From contig QEOQ01000308.1 in NCBI GenBank assembly GCA_010279815.1, forward strand, positions 2,389 through 12,732: a stretch of DNA of 10,344 nt, in the 5' to 3' direction. The notes beneath the pieces were generated by a model, which worked only from the letters and a program-made list of their open reading frames with translations, was not told the origin of the DNA and did no database searches. Each line of letters opens with the position of its first letter. The first letter of the stretch is position 1. Below, one piece after another: positions 1 to 7,396 of this stretch. Position numbers and translations under genes: made by a program. This DNA comes from Brachionus plicatilis (taxonomy: Eukaryota; Rotifera; Eurotatoria; Ploima; Brachionidae).

Positions 1-902
1 AATCGACTAAAAAATATATAACCCGAAATGATGATTCATTGAGAAACTTAAATTCTCAACTGAGCTCATATTTATCAAAGTAAAGTTTTTGTTTTATAAA
101 TCTGACTTTAATTTTGGTATTTAAGCTCATTGAGACTTGAATTTTTGGACCTCACAAATGCGACTGTGGACGTTAACTCGGTAAACACACTTCTAAGTTG
201 CTGCAAATGGCTGCGCAAGCTGAGTCTTGAAAGTCTTGAAATAAACAATGAGACATTTACCAGTATGAGCAAGAATAAAAATCTAGAAACTTTAAACTTA
301 TGTTCATGTCATGGTTTCACAATTGATGGAATCATTATCATGCTGGAGTTTTTCAAGCAATTATCAAGTCTAAATATGGCATGGACTAACTTGGACCGGG
401 AATCTGTCTATATTATATGCAAACATTTGCCAAACAGTCTTCAAAAACTAAGTCTAGCAGGATGCAAAACAACCTTATTAGATAGTGATATCGAGAGTTT
501 AGTAAAGTCGTGTCCAAATTTAGTGGACTTGGATCTATCCGATGCCCAGTCGTTAACTAATTTAACAATTCAATTAATTTCTAATAAATTGCCAAAATTG
601 GAATATGTTGCCTTTTCTAGATGCTATTCCATTGTTCCATCAAGTTATTTGTAAGTCTGTATTTTCTAATTCTAAACTAAAATAATTCTAAATTTTTAAG
701 CTTGCTTTCAAAGTTGGATAATTTAATTGCAATTGATCTGTTCAACATTTTAAAAGCAAATAGTATCGAAACTCTTAAAAATTACATACCATCACTTAGA
801 TATGTAAATCGGTATCCATTTTGCTTCATTGGACGGCCAAGAATTGCTAATATGCGTAAAAGTTTGTGGGGATATAAAATTACGGAAAGTTTAAGCAAAT
901 AA
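1..902 (+). CDS. SKP2: SKP2-like F-box/LRR substrate receptor, C-terminal exons (5' truncated by window)
   Basis: SKP2 is the substrate-recognition subunit of the SCF ubiquitin ligase that targets cell-cycle inhibitors such as p27. Three exons are visible: <1-79 (frame begins at base 3), 126-650 and 701-902 (stop 900-902). They are joined across 46 bp and 50 bp GTAA...AG introns, and the reading phase is kept at both junctions. The 267 visible residues contain about seven leucine-rich repeats with cores such as LEFLDL, LRKLSL, LETLNL, LQKLSL and LVDLDLS. From memory, LEFLDLTNA, CPNLVDLDLSD and SRCYSIVP match human SKP2, and so does the tail from IGRPRIAN to LWGYK. The first visible exon (residues 1-26) is less conserved and aligns only loosely to the linker before the LRRs. 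The F-box itself must lie upstream of the window. The codon across the second junction is TT+C (Phe), so the in-frame TAA at 652 lies inside the intron and is not a real stop. I see no disruption. Confidence 0.9.
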
Positions 903-978
903 ATGAGTCAAATTCACACTCAGAAAATACGAGAATTTCGTTGAAAATTTTTTTCCTTTCGGTAATTAAGTTATTTGT

Positions 979-984
979 AATAAA
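979..984 (+). terminator. Poly(A) signal of the SKP2-like gene
   Basis: A canonical AATAAA lies 77 nt after the SKP2-like stop codon. It is the first such hexamer downstream on the plus strand, so this transcript probably ends at about position 1000. Confidence 0.6.
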
Positions 985-1435
985 GCATGTTGAATAATTT
1001 GTCAGATAATATTTTTATACCTTAAATTTAACCTATATTAATTATGGTTATAATGATTAAATAAATTTTTATTAAATTTTGAACTTTTTTTTTATTTAAG
1101 AATTTTCTCAATACAACTTTCCCGAAAAAATATTCATGGAACTTAACTTCATACAATATTCATTCATTAATATAATGTTTTTTCCTATTCATTATAATAA
1201 ATTTTTATAATAAAATTGACTTTTGAGAGAATTTAGAAATTCAACTAAGTTTGTTAAAAATTTTAAAATCGTTAAAATTTACTAATTAAATTACATAATT
1301 TTGATAGCTTAAATTTACTATTTTATTTAATAATAAATCTTTTTTGATTTTTATTAATATGCTGATAATTAATTCTTAATTTAATTTCACAAACTTAATC
1401 GGACAGTCAATATTTATTCTAAGAAAAAGTAAAAA
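985..1435. other. AT-rich intergenic spacer
   Basis: This stretch consists of A/T-rich sequence with many homopolymer runs, for example around 1087-1095 and 1429-1442. I see no open frame of useful length, no splice-bounded exon and no RNA gene. It separates the SKP2-like 3' end from the inverted duplication. Confidence 0.6.
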
Positions 1436-1695
1436 AAAAAAGAAAAGGGAAATAAATAAAGCAACTTTTTAAATTTATTCAAACATAGTTTTATAAAGAC
1501 TTTTGAACGCATTCGCCAGGAATGGATATTTTTAATTTTTTCTTCAAAATTTGAAAGTGAAGTTTCCTAATTATTTTGAAATATATTTCCCAGATCAAAA
1601 TTAGAATCAATATAAACTTGAGACAATTTCAGCTGGTCACAATTTTCAATACTATTTCCAAGATTAATTTGAAATTTAAATAAAATATATTTCAA
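1397..1695 (-). pseudogene. Decayed coding-like sequence, left arm of the inverted duplication
   Basis: Read on the minus strand, this frame is open for 42 codons from 1695 to 1570, has one TAG at 1567-1569, then stays open to about 1400. The residues before the stop (NCDQLKLSQVYIDSNFDLGN) and after it (SNFEEKIKNIHSWRMRSKVF) look more like protein than AT-rich noise. I do not recognise a family. No start codon or convincing splice sites are seen, although the TAG follows an AT-rich tract and could belong to a 3' splice site. The equivalent frame in the right arm carries several stops, so this arm is the better preserved copy. It is either a dead gene fragment or an exon of an unidentified minus-strand gene. 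Confidence 0.35.
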
Positions 1696-2095
1696 TTAGT
1701 AATTTTTCAAAAAAAATTTTACTAATAATTAAACTTTTACTGGTTTTACTAAATTGTTGAAAATTTTGTATCAATAATTCATTAGAAAATATAAATTTTT
1801 TTCAAATAATAATAATTATCAAACAATATTTTAAAAATAAATTTAGAAGTTCATTTTAAAATATATAACAAATTTTTCAAATTAATCTTGGAAATAGATT
1901 TTGAAAATATGACCAGCCAAAAAATTTATGATTTCAATAATTCTTATTTTTGCCTAGAAAATATAATAATTAGAAACCAAAACTACCGAATGTTAATGAA
2001 AAAATTTAAAATATCTATTCCGACTCTGCCAAATCGCCCGGGAGTCTTTAAAAAAGGATATTTCAATAAACAATAAAAAGTTGTTAGATAATTAA
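1436..2095. repeat. Large imperfect inverted duplication (arms about 1436-1695 and 1867-2095)
   Basis: The reverse complement of the left arm aligns to the right arm over roughly 200 bp or more, with scattered substitutions and small indels. The anchor is an exact 23 bp inverted match between 1652-1674 and 1875-1897. Further matching blocks follow in the same order: the TGACCAGC block, the ATATCtATTCC block, the GTCTTTA block and the AAAAGTTG block. The arms are separated by about 170-190 bp of AT-rich sequence in which similarity fades. This could be the remains of a foldback element or a local inverted duplication of an exon followed by decay. The outer boundaries are approximate because the AT-rich flanks align by chance. 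Confidence 0.7.
1867..2095 (+). pseudogene. Decayed coding-like sequence, right arm of the inverted duplication
   Basis: A 56-codon ATG frame (1909-2076) exists here, but it is shifted relative to the frame preserved in the left arm. In the frame that matches the left arm there are multiple stops. The frame ends in a short compositionally distinct stretch around ISIPTLPNRPGV, which is the GC-richest part of the arm. An AATAAA follows at 2236-2241. A genuine small protein cannot be excluded, but homology to the inverted copy makes a degraded duplicate more likely than a functional gene. Confidence 0.3.
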
Positions 2096-2398
2096 ACAGG
2101 TTCTATCTAGAATTTTGTCAACGTAAATTTTCAAGAAATTTGCTCTTCAGTGAAAATTCTATGATTAATTCCCCTAGTTTAGGAAGATATTTTATTTGGA
2201 TAATATTTAGTTTTGTAAAAAAATTTAACTTTGAAAATAAAGTCTTGTTTTAAAGGATTTTAAAGTTTATATGCCAAAATTTGAAATTTGGTATGATAAG
2301 AATTAATTTAGTATTAAAGCTTTTCCTTTAAATAAAATTCAAATTGAGTAGATCTTTGGCTAATAAATTATTGTGAATCTTTTTTGGTTTTTAAATAT
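2096..2398. other. AT-rich intergenic spacer
   Basis: This AT-rich sequence lies between the right duplication arm and the 3' end of the minus-strand NDUFAF4 gene. I see no gene here. Parts of it may be further decayed flank of the duplication, because weak similarity to the reverse complement of about 1400-1436 may persist. Confidence 0.5.
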
Positions 2399-2404
2399 TT
2401 TATT
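2399..2404 (-). terminator. Poly(A) signal of NDUFAF4
   Basis: TTTATT on the plus strand reads AATAAA on the coding strand. It lies 53 nt past the NDUFAF4 stop codon, a normal spacing in this window. Confidence 0.55.
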
Positions 2405-2457
2405 GATTCTAAAAATAATTATTTTAATATTTAAAAAAAATAGATCCTAATTTTAGT

Positions 2458-3033
2458 TTAAGACGAATTCGGTTCTCCAATGCTTGTAAGATAATTTTTT
2501 TCTCCTTTAGAATTAGTTTTATTTGGATTTAGTTTATAAAATGGCTTATAATACTCAATTAAAATCGGAATATGATCTTTTTCAATACTATTATTATTAA
2601 TTAACTCATTAAATTCTTCCATAGATTTTGTGATTGCATATTTGTTAATAGTTTCATCAAATTGACGTAGGGTCATAAATCCGTGTTTTATTTTTTCCGG
2701 TTTAACATAGCCATATTTTTCATAATCCAGATTTCTCAACGTTTCTGTAAAGAACTCATTTTCTTTTTTAGGTCGTCTATCTTTATCGTTTTTTATTTCG
2801 ACCCGTTCATTTAGAAAGACTTTGACATCTTTGCTTTTTTCCACCACCAGTTTATTTTCCATTACTTCATCTATGTCCGGTGCGCTTTGCTCGATTTTTT
2901 TGAACATTTCTTGAGTACTTGGATGTCTTGGTGATAGTTGAACAGCAGATTGTTTCTTTTCCAAATGCTTTGAAATTCTGTTTTCCAGGTTGAAATTCCG
3001 GAAATAAGAAATTTTGCTCAAATTTTTTCCCAT
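2458..3033 (-). CDS. NDUFAF4: NADH dehydrogenase complex I assembly factor 4
   Basis: NDUFAF4 is a mitochondrial factor required, with NDUFAF3 and partners, for early assembly of respiratory complex I. The 191-residue protein runs from ATG (3033-3031) to TAA in a single uninterrupted exon. The human protein is about 175 residues. Diagnostic N-terminal blocks are present: FRNFNLENR (residues 11-19) and PRHPST (35-40), both of which I recognise from the human protein. The middle is lysine/glutamate-rich and poorly conserved. The C-terminal third, from GYVKPEKIKHGFMTLRQF to IPILIEYYKPF, matches the family pattern of PxGxI...L followed by a short helical region ending in LLKYF. The start is secure because the conserved block begins ten residues in. 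The N-terminus MGKNLSK fits an N-myristoylation consensus (Gly2, Ser6, Lys7). The gene is head-to-head with the PAFAH1B-like gene and looks intact. Confidence 0.93.
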   Translation of the reverse strand: MGKNLSKISYFRNFNLENRISKHLEKKQSAVQLSPRHPSTQEMFKKIEQSAPDIDEVMENKLVVEKSKDVKVFLNERVEIKNDKDRRPKKENEFFTETLRNLDYEKYGYVKPEKIKHGFMTLRQFDETINKYAITKSMEEFNELINNNSIEKDHIPILIEYYKPFYKLNPNKTNSKGEKNYLTSIGEPNSS

Positions 3034-3230
3034 ATCTATAAAATTATAGAGATACTAAATACAAACACTTGATCTTCATAAAATTAAGAATAATTTTTAA
3101 AAAACAAAAAAATGTAATTTTACATAATGTTTGACTTATACTCATTTGTAAATTATTTAACAAAATTAAATTCAAATAAAAAGTTTGCTTAATTTAAGTT
3201 ACATACATATTGGCAAAATTAGCAATAAAA
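3034..3230. promoter_or_regulatory. Probable bidirectional promoter between NDUFAF4 and the PAFAH1B-like gene
   Basis: Only 197 bp separate two divergent start codons (3033 minus, 3231 plus), so both 5' UTRs and core promoters must fit here unless they overlap transcribed sequence. The region is AT-rich with no clear motif that I can name. An AG at 3221-3222 behind an AT tract, just before the PAFAH1B-like ATG, could be a cis- or trans-splice acceptor, but this is speculative. Confidence 0.5.
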
Positions 3231-4018
3231 ATGATAAATCCGGCTACTATACCTTCTCAAATGAAAGATTCAGTTGGCGATGGACGGTGGATAAGTCAAG
3301 TAAAAAATTTAAACACATTTAAATGAAAATTTATTTAAAAAAATTTAAAAATCTTTAGCATGAGCGATTCTTGGATGATTGTAAGCGACATGAGCCCAAT
3401 ATTGTTTTTATAGGCGACTGTCTAATTCAGCAGATGCAAAATTCGACAGTAATTGTTAAAAAAAAATTATTTAAAAAAATAACCAAGATTTTTTAGATAT
3501 GGAAAACCAACTTAGAGCCCTTGCATTGTTTAAATTTCGGAATAGACGACGACCAAACACAGCATGTTTTGTGGCGAATTAAGAATGGTGAGCTTGATTT
3601 TGAAAATAAGCCCAAAATCGTTGTTCTTTTGGTTGGAACAAATAATAATGATCATACTGCTGATCAAGTGGCTGAAGGTATAATCACAATTGTTGCCAGT
3701 GTGAGGGAAAAATTGCCCCAAAGTCACATAATTATTCTAGCTATTCCCCCACGCGGTCGCGACATTAACAGTGTACGAGAAAAAATAAACCGAGTGAATG
3801 ATACAGTGGAACAAAGCTTAAAAAATGGAACTATTACAGACAAACGAATTCATTTTCTATGTTCATCAAAAGTTCACGAGTTTATAAGTCCGCAAGACGG
3901 AACTATTAGTCACACTGATATGTATGATTATTTGCATTTTACTGATCAGGGCTATTTCAAGCTTATGGAACCCGTTTTAGATGAGATTATCGAGATTTTA
4001 TCTTTATATGATAGTTAA
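3231..4018 (+). CDS. PAFAH1B2: Platelet-activating factor acetylhydrolase IB alpha-type subunit (SGNH fold) with substituted catalytic residues
   Basis: There are three exons: 3231-3299, 3359-3448 and 3497-4018. They are joined by 59 bp and 48 bp GTAA...AG introns, all in phase 0, giving 226 residues against about 229 in human PAFAH1B2. Family enzymes remove the acetyl group of PAF and bind LIS1 in the cytosol. Conserved stretches in order are DGRWISQHERF (17-27), the VFIGD strand (39-43), IWKTNLEPLHCLNFGI (54-69), LWRIKNGEL (78-86), LVGTNNN (98-104), the PRGRD loop and DMYDYLHFTDQGY (194-206). The SGNH fold expects Ser in GDS, Gly in GIGGD, Asn in GTNN and Asp/His in DxxH. Here the Ser is Cys44 (codon 3419-3421) and GIGGD reads GIDDD (Asp70-72, codons 3545-3553), while Asn102, Asp197 and His200 are kept. 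It is therefore either a pseudoenzyme or a cysteine-nucleophile variant. I cannot tell PAFAH1B2 from PAFAH1B3, so the symbol denotes the family. Confidence 0.94.
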
Positions 4019-4053
4019 GTGTTTTTAATTGTTTAATTTTTTAGTCTTATTTC

Positions 4054-4059
4054 AATAAA
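4054..4059 (+). terminator. Poly(A) signal of the PAFAH1B-like gene
   Basis: AATAAA lies 36 nt past the PAFAH1B-like stop codon, in an otherwise A/T-rich 3' flank. Confidence 0.6.
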
Positions 4060-4287
4060 AAATTTCTCTTTAAATTAAATTAAATTTCACTAAAAGTTCA
4101 AATAGAACAAAAAAATTTAATTGTGTAATTTGAATTTAAATTTATTTTTGAAAAGGTTGTTATTTAAATTTTTAATTATTATATGCTTAAGAAAATTGAA
4201 GTTGACTTTTCTGATCATAGACAAAAATAATTATAAAATAAAAAAAGGTTAAAATTAATTTTTAATTTTAAAATTTCAAAGCAGATA

Positions 4288-4393
4288 CAGTGCTTTTATA
4301 AAAGGTCCAGAATCGGCTAGATTACTTAATTTTACGAAATTTTACATTATTTTTAGTAAGCTTACGTGTTCTGGACCTTTTATAAAAGCCCTG
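4288..4393. mobile_element. Tc1/mariner- or pogo-type MITE, 106 bp, TA target site
   Basis: A short non-coding element has terminal inverted repeats of 25 bp (4288-4312 and 4369-4393) with one mismatch. The inner 20 bp are exact (4293-4312 against 4369-4388). The ends read CAGTGCTTTTATAAAAGG... and ...CCTTTTATAAAAGCCCTG, and each end is bordered by TA (4286-4287, 4394-4395). A CAG-starting terminus with TA duplication is typical of the Tc1/mariner superfamily, including pogo. The 56 bp interior has no ORF, so movement would have needed an outside transposase. Partial complementarity continues outside the TA sites in the AT-rich flanks, which could be chance or an older nested palindrome. Confidence 0.75.
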
Positions 4394-4395
4394 TA

Positions 4396-5758
4396 TTAAT
4401 TTTGAAAATTTTAAAAATTAAGTAAAGATATCAATGAATTCAATGTTAAATTTAAAAGTTACTAACAAAAACAAAGATCAAAATTTAAATTTTAAATTAA
4501 AATTATTTGAAAGAGTTAAAATTTGACAAAAATATTCAGTACAATTAAAATATGTTTTATGATTAAAAAGTTTCATGAAAATAAAAGAATTTATTTAATT
4601 TCAAAATACTAAAAAAATCATAAAAACTGAGTTCATATTTAATTTCTATCATGTTAGGAAGAGAAAAATTAAATATTAAAGCAAATATTTTTTAAAAGAT
4701 ATTTACAAAATATTAAAATCGAAGCATATTTTCATAGAAATGAAAGACTAAATTAAAATAAAAGGATAGTTTTATCGATGTGCAGGTATTTTAGGATATC
4801 CTTAAAAGTGTCATGCTTTAAAAAAAAGATGACATTAATATAATACTATAAGAATTTTTTTAAAGAATAAAATATTCAGGACAAAGATTTCAATACAGCA
4901 GATTCTGTGGCTGGAAAATGCAATAACAACCTCGTTTAAAATACATTAAGAAAAAAATTAATCTCAAAATTTTGTCTCTTATTCTAAACAAAAACAACAA
5001 AAAAACAACGCATTTAAATAATTATAAATTAGAGAAAGAAATAAAATATGACATAACTTTTATCACCATTTAATGCAAGAAAAAACCACAGGTTGACTTA
5101 AGGAAGAATCATAAAGTTCAACTTTGGTGAATGCATCGTTTACCACTTAATCAATTTTTTTAAATTTTCAATATTAGATAATTTGCTTTAATGGTTTATC
5201 AAAAATTACCATTTATTAAAAGTCTTGACTTTCTTTTTGTACTCTTAAAAGTTCATGAATAACAAAAATTTTAAAATGATTATGTTTTTTATAAATTGTT
5301 TCAAAATCCTAAAAAAATTAAGCCAATTTGATCACCAATTGAGCGTTAATTATTGCTGAATAACTTTTCCAAAACTTATTCGGTAAGTGACCAAAAAGCT
5401 AACAAATAAAGGCATTTGAGGAATTAACAAAAATTATTCAGAGTGAAAATGGAAGAACCCCAATTTAATTTTAAAAAGGAGACTTAAATTTTCAAAAAAT
5501 ATAAATCAAATAAAACCAAAATCAAAATTTGAATTTAAATTTAATTGTTTTTTTGAAAGAAAAATTTGACAAAAGAATAGAAAATTTAAAGTGCACTCGT
5601 GCTACAATGACTCCAAGATACCTTTCGCTATTTTGAATTTTTCATTAGTGACGCAAGAAAATTTAATTTGTTGTTTTTTTTTTTGGTTTTCTTATTCGTA
5701 AAATAAGATTGGTAGCAACAAAAAAATTAACATTTAAAATAAAATCATAGAAAAAATA
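4396..5758. other. Long AT-rich intergenic stretch
   Basis: No gene is recognised in this stretch. Less AT-rich pockets occur near 4884-4935 and 5588-5650. Neither carries a frame that I can extend or a recognisable protein. The 5588-5650 pocket has stops in the most protein-like readings on both strands. T-runs (about 5671-5683) and A-runs are common. It could hold distal exons of the unassigned minus-strand segment to its right, or decayed repeats. Confidence 0.5.
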
Positions 5759-5857
5759 TTATTTTTCAAGCTTATTGTACTCAGGCTCTACGAATATCTT
5801 GGCTCTTTTAATGTCACACATAGACTCAGATATTTTTTTTAGTCGTTCCTTGATTTT
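5759..5857 (-). CDS. Unassigned coding-like segment, possible terminal exon
   Basis: The frame is too short for usual ORF cut-offs but stands out by composition. After a CAG that could be a 3' splice site (coding-strand sequence ending AAACGCAG at plus 5858-5860), it reads KIKERLKKISESMCDIKRAK, then IFVEPEYNKLEK and a TAA at 5759-5761. This gives 32 residues, a basic amphipathic helix followed by an acidic tail. The in-frame sequence stays open a few codons beyond the CAG, to a stop at 5876-5878, so a spliced terminal exon is more plausible than an independent gene. I do not recognise the family and could not find the preceding exon in the AT-rich sequence to the right. No canonical AATAAA was found close downstream. 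It could also be a relic of a gene. Confidence 0.35.
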   Translation of the reverse strand, partial: KIKERLKKISESMCDIKRAKIFVEPEYNKLEK

Positions 5858-5878
5858 CTGCGTTTGTTTAAAAATTTA

Positions 5879-6645
5879 AAGCACTAAGCTGTGCTGGCAC
5901 GAAAGCTCAAACGGAGCTGATTTTATTCATTTATACAATAATCAATAAAGAATAAAATTAATATTAATAGTTATTTTATACCAGTATTATTTCAAGTTTA
6001 AATTTAATTATTTATTCATTGATGAATAATTTCTTTTTTCAAGAAGTAAGCGTCAATAATAAAAAATACATAAAAGAAAAAAGATGGAGAAAAAATATTA
6101 GAAGGGGATAAATAAAAAGGAAAAAAAATATTTCAAGCTTTTAGATAATCCCAGGGCACCTAAACCCTTTTTTTTATTTTACCATGTTGAAAATAACAAT
6201 TATTATTAAATAAAAATCAGATAATTCAATAATTTTTAATGGATTGGTATCTTTTTTTGTCTTTATTTTTTAGAAGTTGACACACAAGCAAAGCAAATAG
6301 ATCAAAAAAAATGTATTATTTTAACTAAGAGACAATTAACAAGTTTTTTGTTTTCAAGTAATCTTAAATTTATAAAAAGCTATCCGTATTTAATTAATTT
6401 TAATACACTAACTTTTATTAATAAAAAAACATATTAATTTTATGGTAAGTAAAAAATACTTAAATTATCAATTAGCTCATCAATTTAAAAAAAGCAAAAT
6501 TTTTAAATAGTTAAAAACATAAACTTAATGAAAAAATAGACCTATTTCAAGTCTGGAGACTAACTCATCAATTGATCAAGTCCAAAATTTATTCATGTCT
6601 TTGAACTTCAAAAATTTTTCCTTGATAATTCAACTTTCGTTTTTT
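5879..6645. other. AT-rich intergenic stretch
   Basis: No supported gene is seen here. A less AT-rich patch at 5881-5925 contains GCAC...GTGC self-complementarity. Short frames on the minus strand near 6100-6180 are low-complexity and not credible. A plus-strand TTTTTTAG at about 6266-6273 resembles an acceptor, but the following frames close within a few codons. Confidence 0.45.
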
Positions 6646-6649
6646 TTTA

Positions 6650-6800
6650 CAGTAAAAATTAAAACTAACTTTAACGCATTTTGTTCTTCGACTCTTCCTC
6701 AACTCTTACTTTCGCCACTGGAATAAGTGAAGAAGAGTCGAGGAAAGGAAGAGGAAAAGTTGAGGAAAAGAAATGTACAAGTTAGTTTTAAATTTTACTG
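6650..6800. mobile_element. Second Tc1/mariner-type foldback MITE, 151 bp, TA target site
   Basis: Terminal inverted repeats of 22 bp lie at 6650-6671 and 6779-6800 with one mismatch. The left end begins CAGTAAAAATTAAAAC and the right end finishes TTTTACTG. Both are bordered by TA (6648-6649 and 6801-6802). The interior is also largely self-complementary: TCGACTCTTC (6688-6697) pairs with GAAGAGTCGA (6732-6741), and pyrimidine-rich sequence on the left faces purine-rich sequence on the right. The whole element could fold into a long imperfect hairpin. There is no ORF. Its termini differ from the 4288-4393 element beyond the CAGT start, so it is a separate family. Confidence 0.75.
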
Positions 6801-6899
6801 TAATTAAATTGAAGTAATTTCAGCTTTTGTTTTTAAAAATAAATATTTTATAAAAAATTTCAAAAGTTCTTTTTTCAACTAACAATCTTTTCATATTTA

Positions 6900-7055
6900 T
6901 TTGAGCTGCTTTTTTTTTAATATAATTTGAGTGGATACCCTATGCAGTTCCGAAAGGCAATAGCCTTCTTTTCAACCCGATGTTAGGAAAGTGTTCATGA
7001 AATTTCTGGAAAAAAAAAAGTTTGAGCTGCTATTTTTTAAAGGCCTATAATTTGA
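6900..7055 (+). mobile_element. A-tailed 90 bp insert between direct repeats (possible short retroposon)
   Basis: Two direct repeats, 6900-6930 and 7021-7055, share TTTGAGCTGCT at their start and TATAATTTGA at their end, with a diverged T/A-rich middle. Between them lies a 90 bp segment (6931-7020) that is clearly richer in GC than its surroundings, begins GTGGATACCC and ends in a run of about ten A's. This is the layout of a retroposed RNA copy with target-site duplication. The duplications are longer and more diverged than is usual for LINE-mediated insertion. I cannot identify the source RNA; it does not match the tRNA, 5S or major snRNAs that I can recall. A plus-strand frame reading WIPYAVPKGNSLLFNP before a stop is short and may be accidental. 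Confidence 0.45.
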
Positions 7056-7165
7056 TAATATGATAGAGTTTTAATTATTTGACAAATTACATTACATTGA
7101 TTGATTTAAAATTTTCATAAATTGAAATTTTTTTCTATTAATTGATATATTTTTAATTGGGTGAT

Positions 7166-7260
7166 GTAGAAAAAAACATAAAAAAAGAGAAAAAAACATT
7201 AACTATAAAAAATAAAACAAAAAGAGAAAAAACATAAATTATAAAAAAAAAACTTAAATA
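7166..7260 (+). repeat. A-rich tandem repeat (37 bp unit, about 2.5 copies)
   Basis: Units starting GAGAAAAAAACATTAACTAT at 7187 and GAGAAAAAACATAAATTAT at 7224 are 37 bp apart. They are preceded by a partial copy from about 7168 (GAAAAAAACATAAAAAAA). The tract is almost entirely A with scattered G, C and T. It is a minisatellite-like local duplication with no coding potential. Confidence 0.5.
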
Positions 7261-7396
7261 GTTAAAATGAGACAAAAATTAGATTTAATATAATTCAAGA
7301 ATGGTTTAAAGAAATATTGAAAACTCTCCAATTTGAAAAATATTTATCAGTTTTTTAGAAAAATTAATTTTAATTTTAATTTTTGCACTACCGTCG

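Noticed and set aside
3419..3421. That the Cys codon in place of catalytic Ser results from a wrong splice model
   Set aside because: The residues on both sides (VFIGD before, LIQQMQ after) lie in the same exon and align without gaps to the family, so no alternative splice removes the substitution.
3530..3727. Minus-strand frame inside the PAFAH1B-like third exon
   Set aside because: It lies opposite a strongly conserved coding exon and has no recognisable protein features.
5579..5900. Similar short motifs around 5579-5603 and 5869-5898 (AGCAC...GTGC before TTTAAATTTT on the minus strand)
   Set aside because: The similarity is short and gapped, and much of it is AT-rich. It is not enough to claim a repeat family without a search.
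6100..6235. Minus-strand frame reading GLGALGLSKSLK followed by Phe-rich residues
   Set aside because: There is no start codon, the flanks are homopolymer-driven, and no splice sites or family resemblance are seen.
7006..7020. Apparent strong minus-strand 3' splice site (long T tract then CCAG)
   Set aside because: The T tract is the complement of the A-run at the end of the inserted segment, and the sequence after it gives only a 20-codon open reading. It is better explained by the A-tail.
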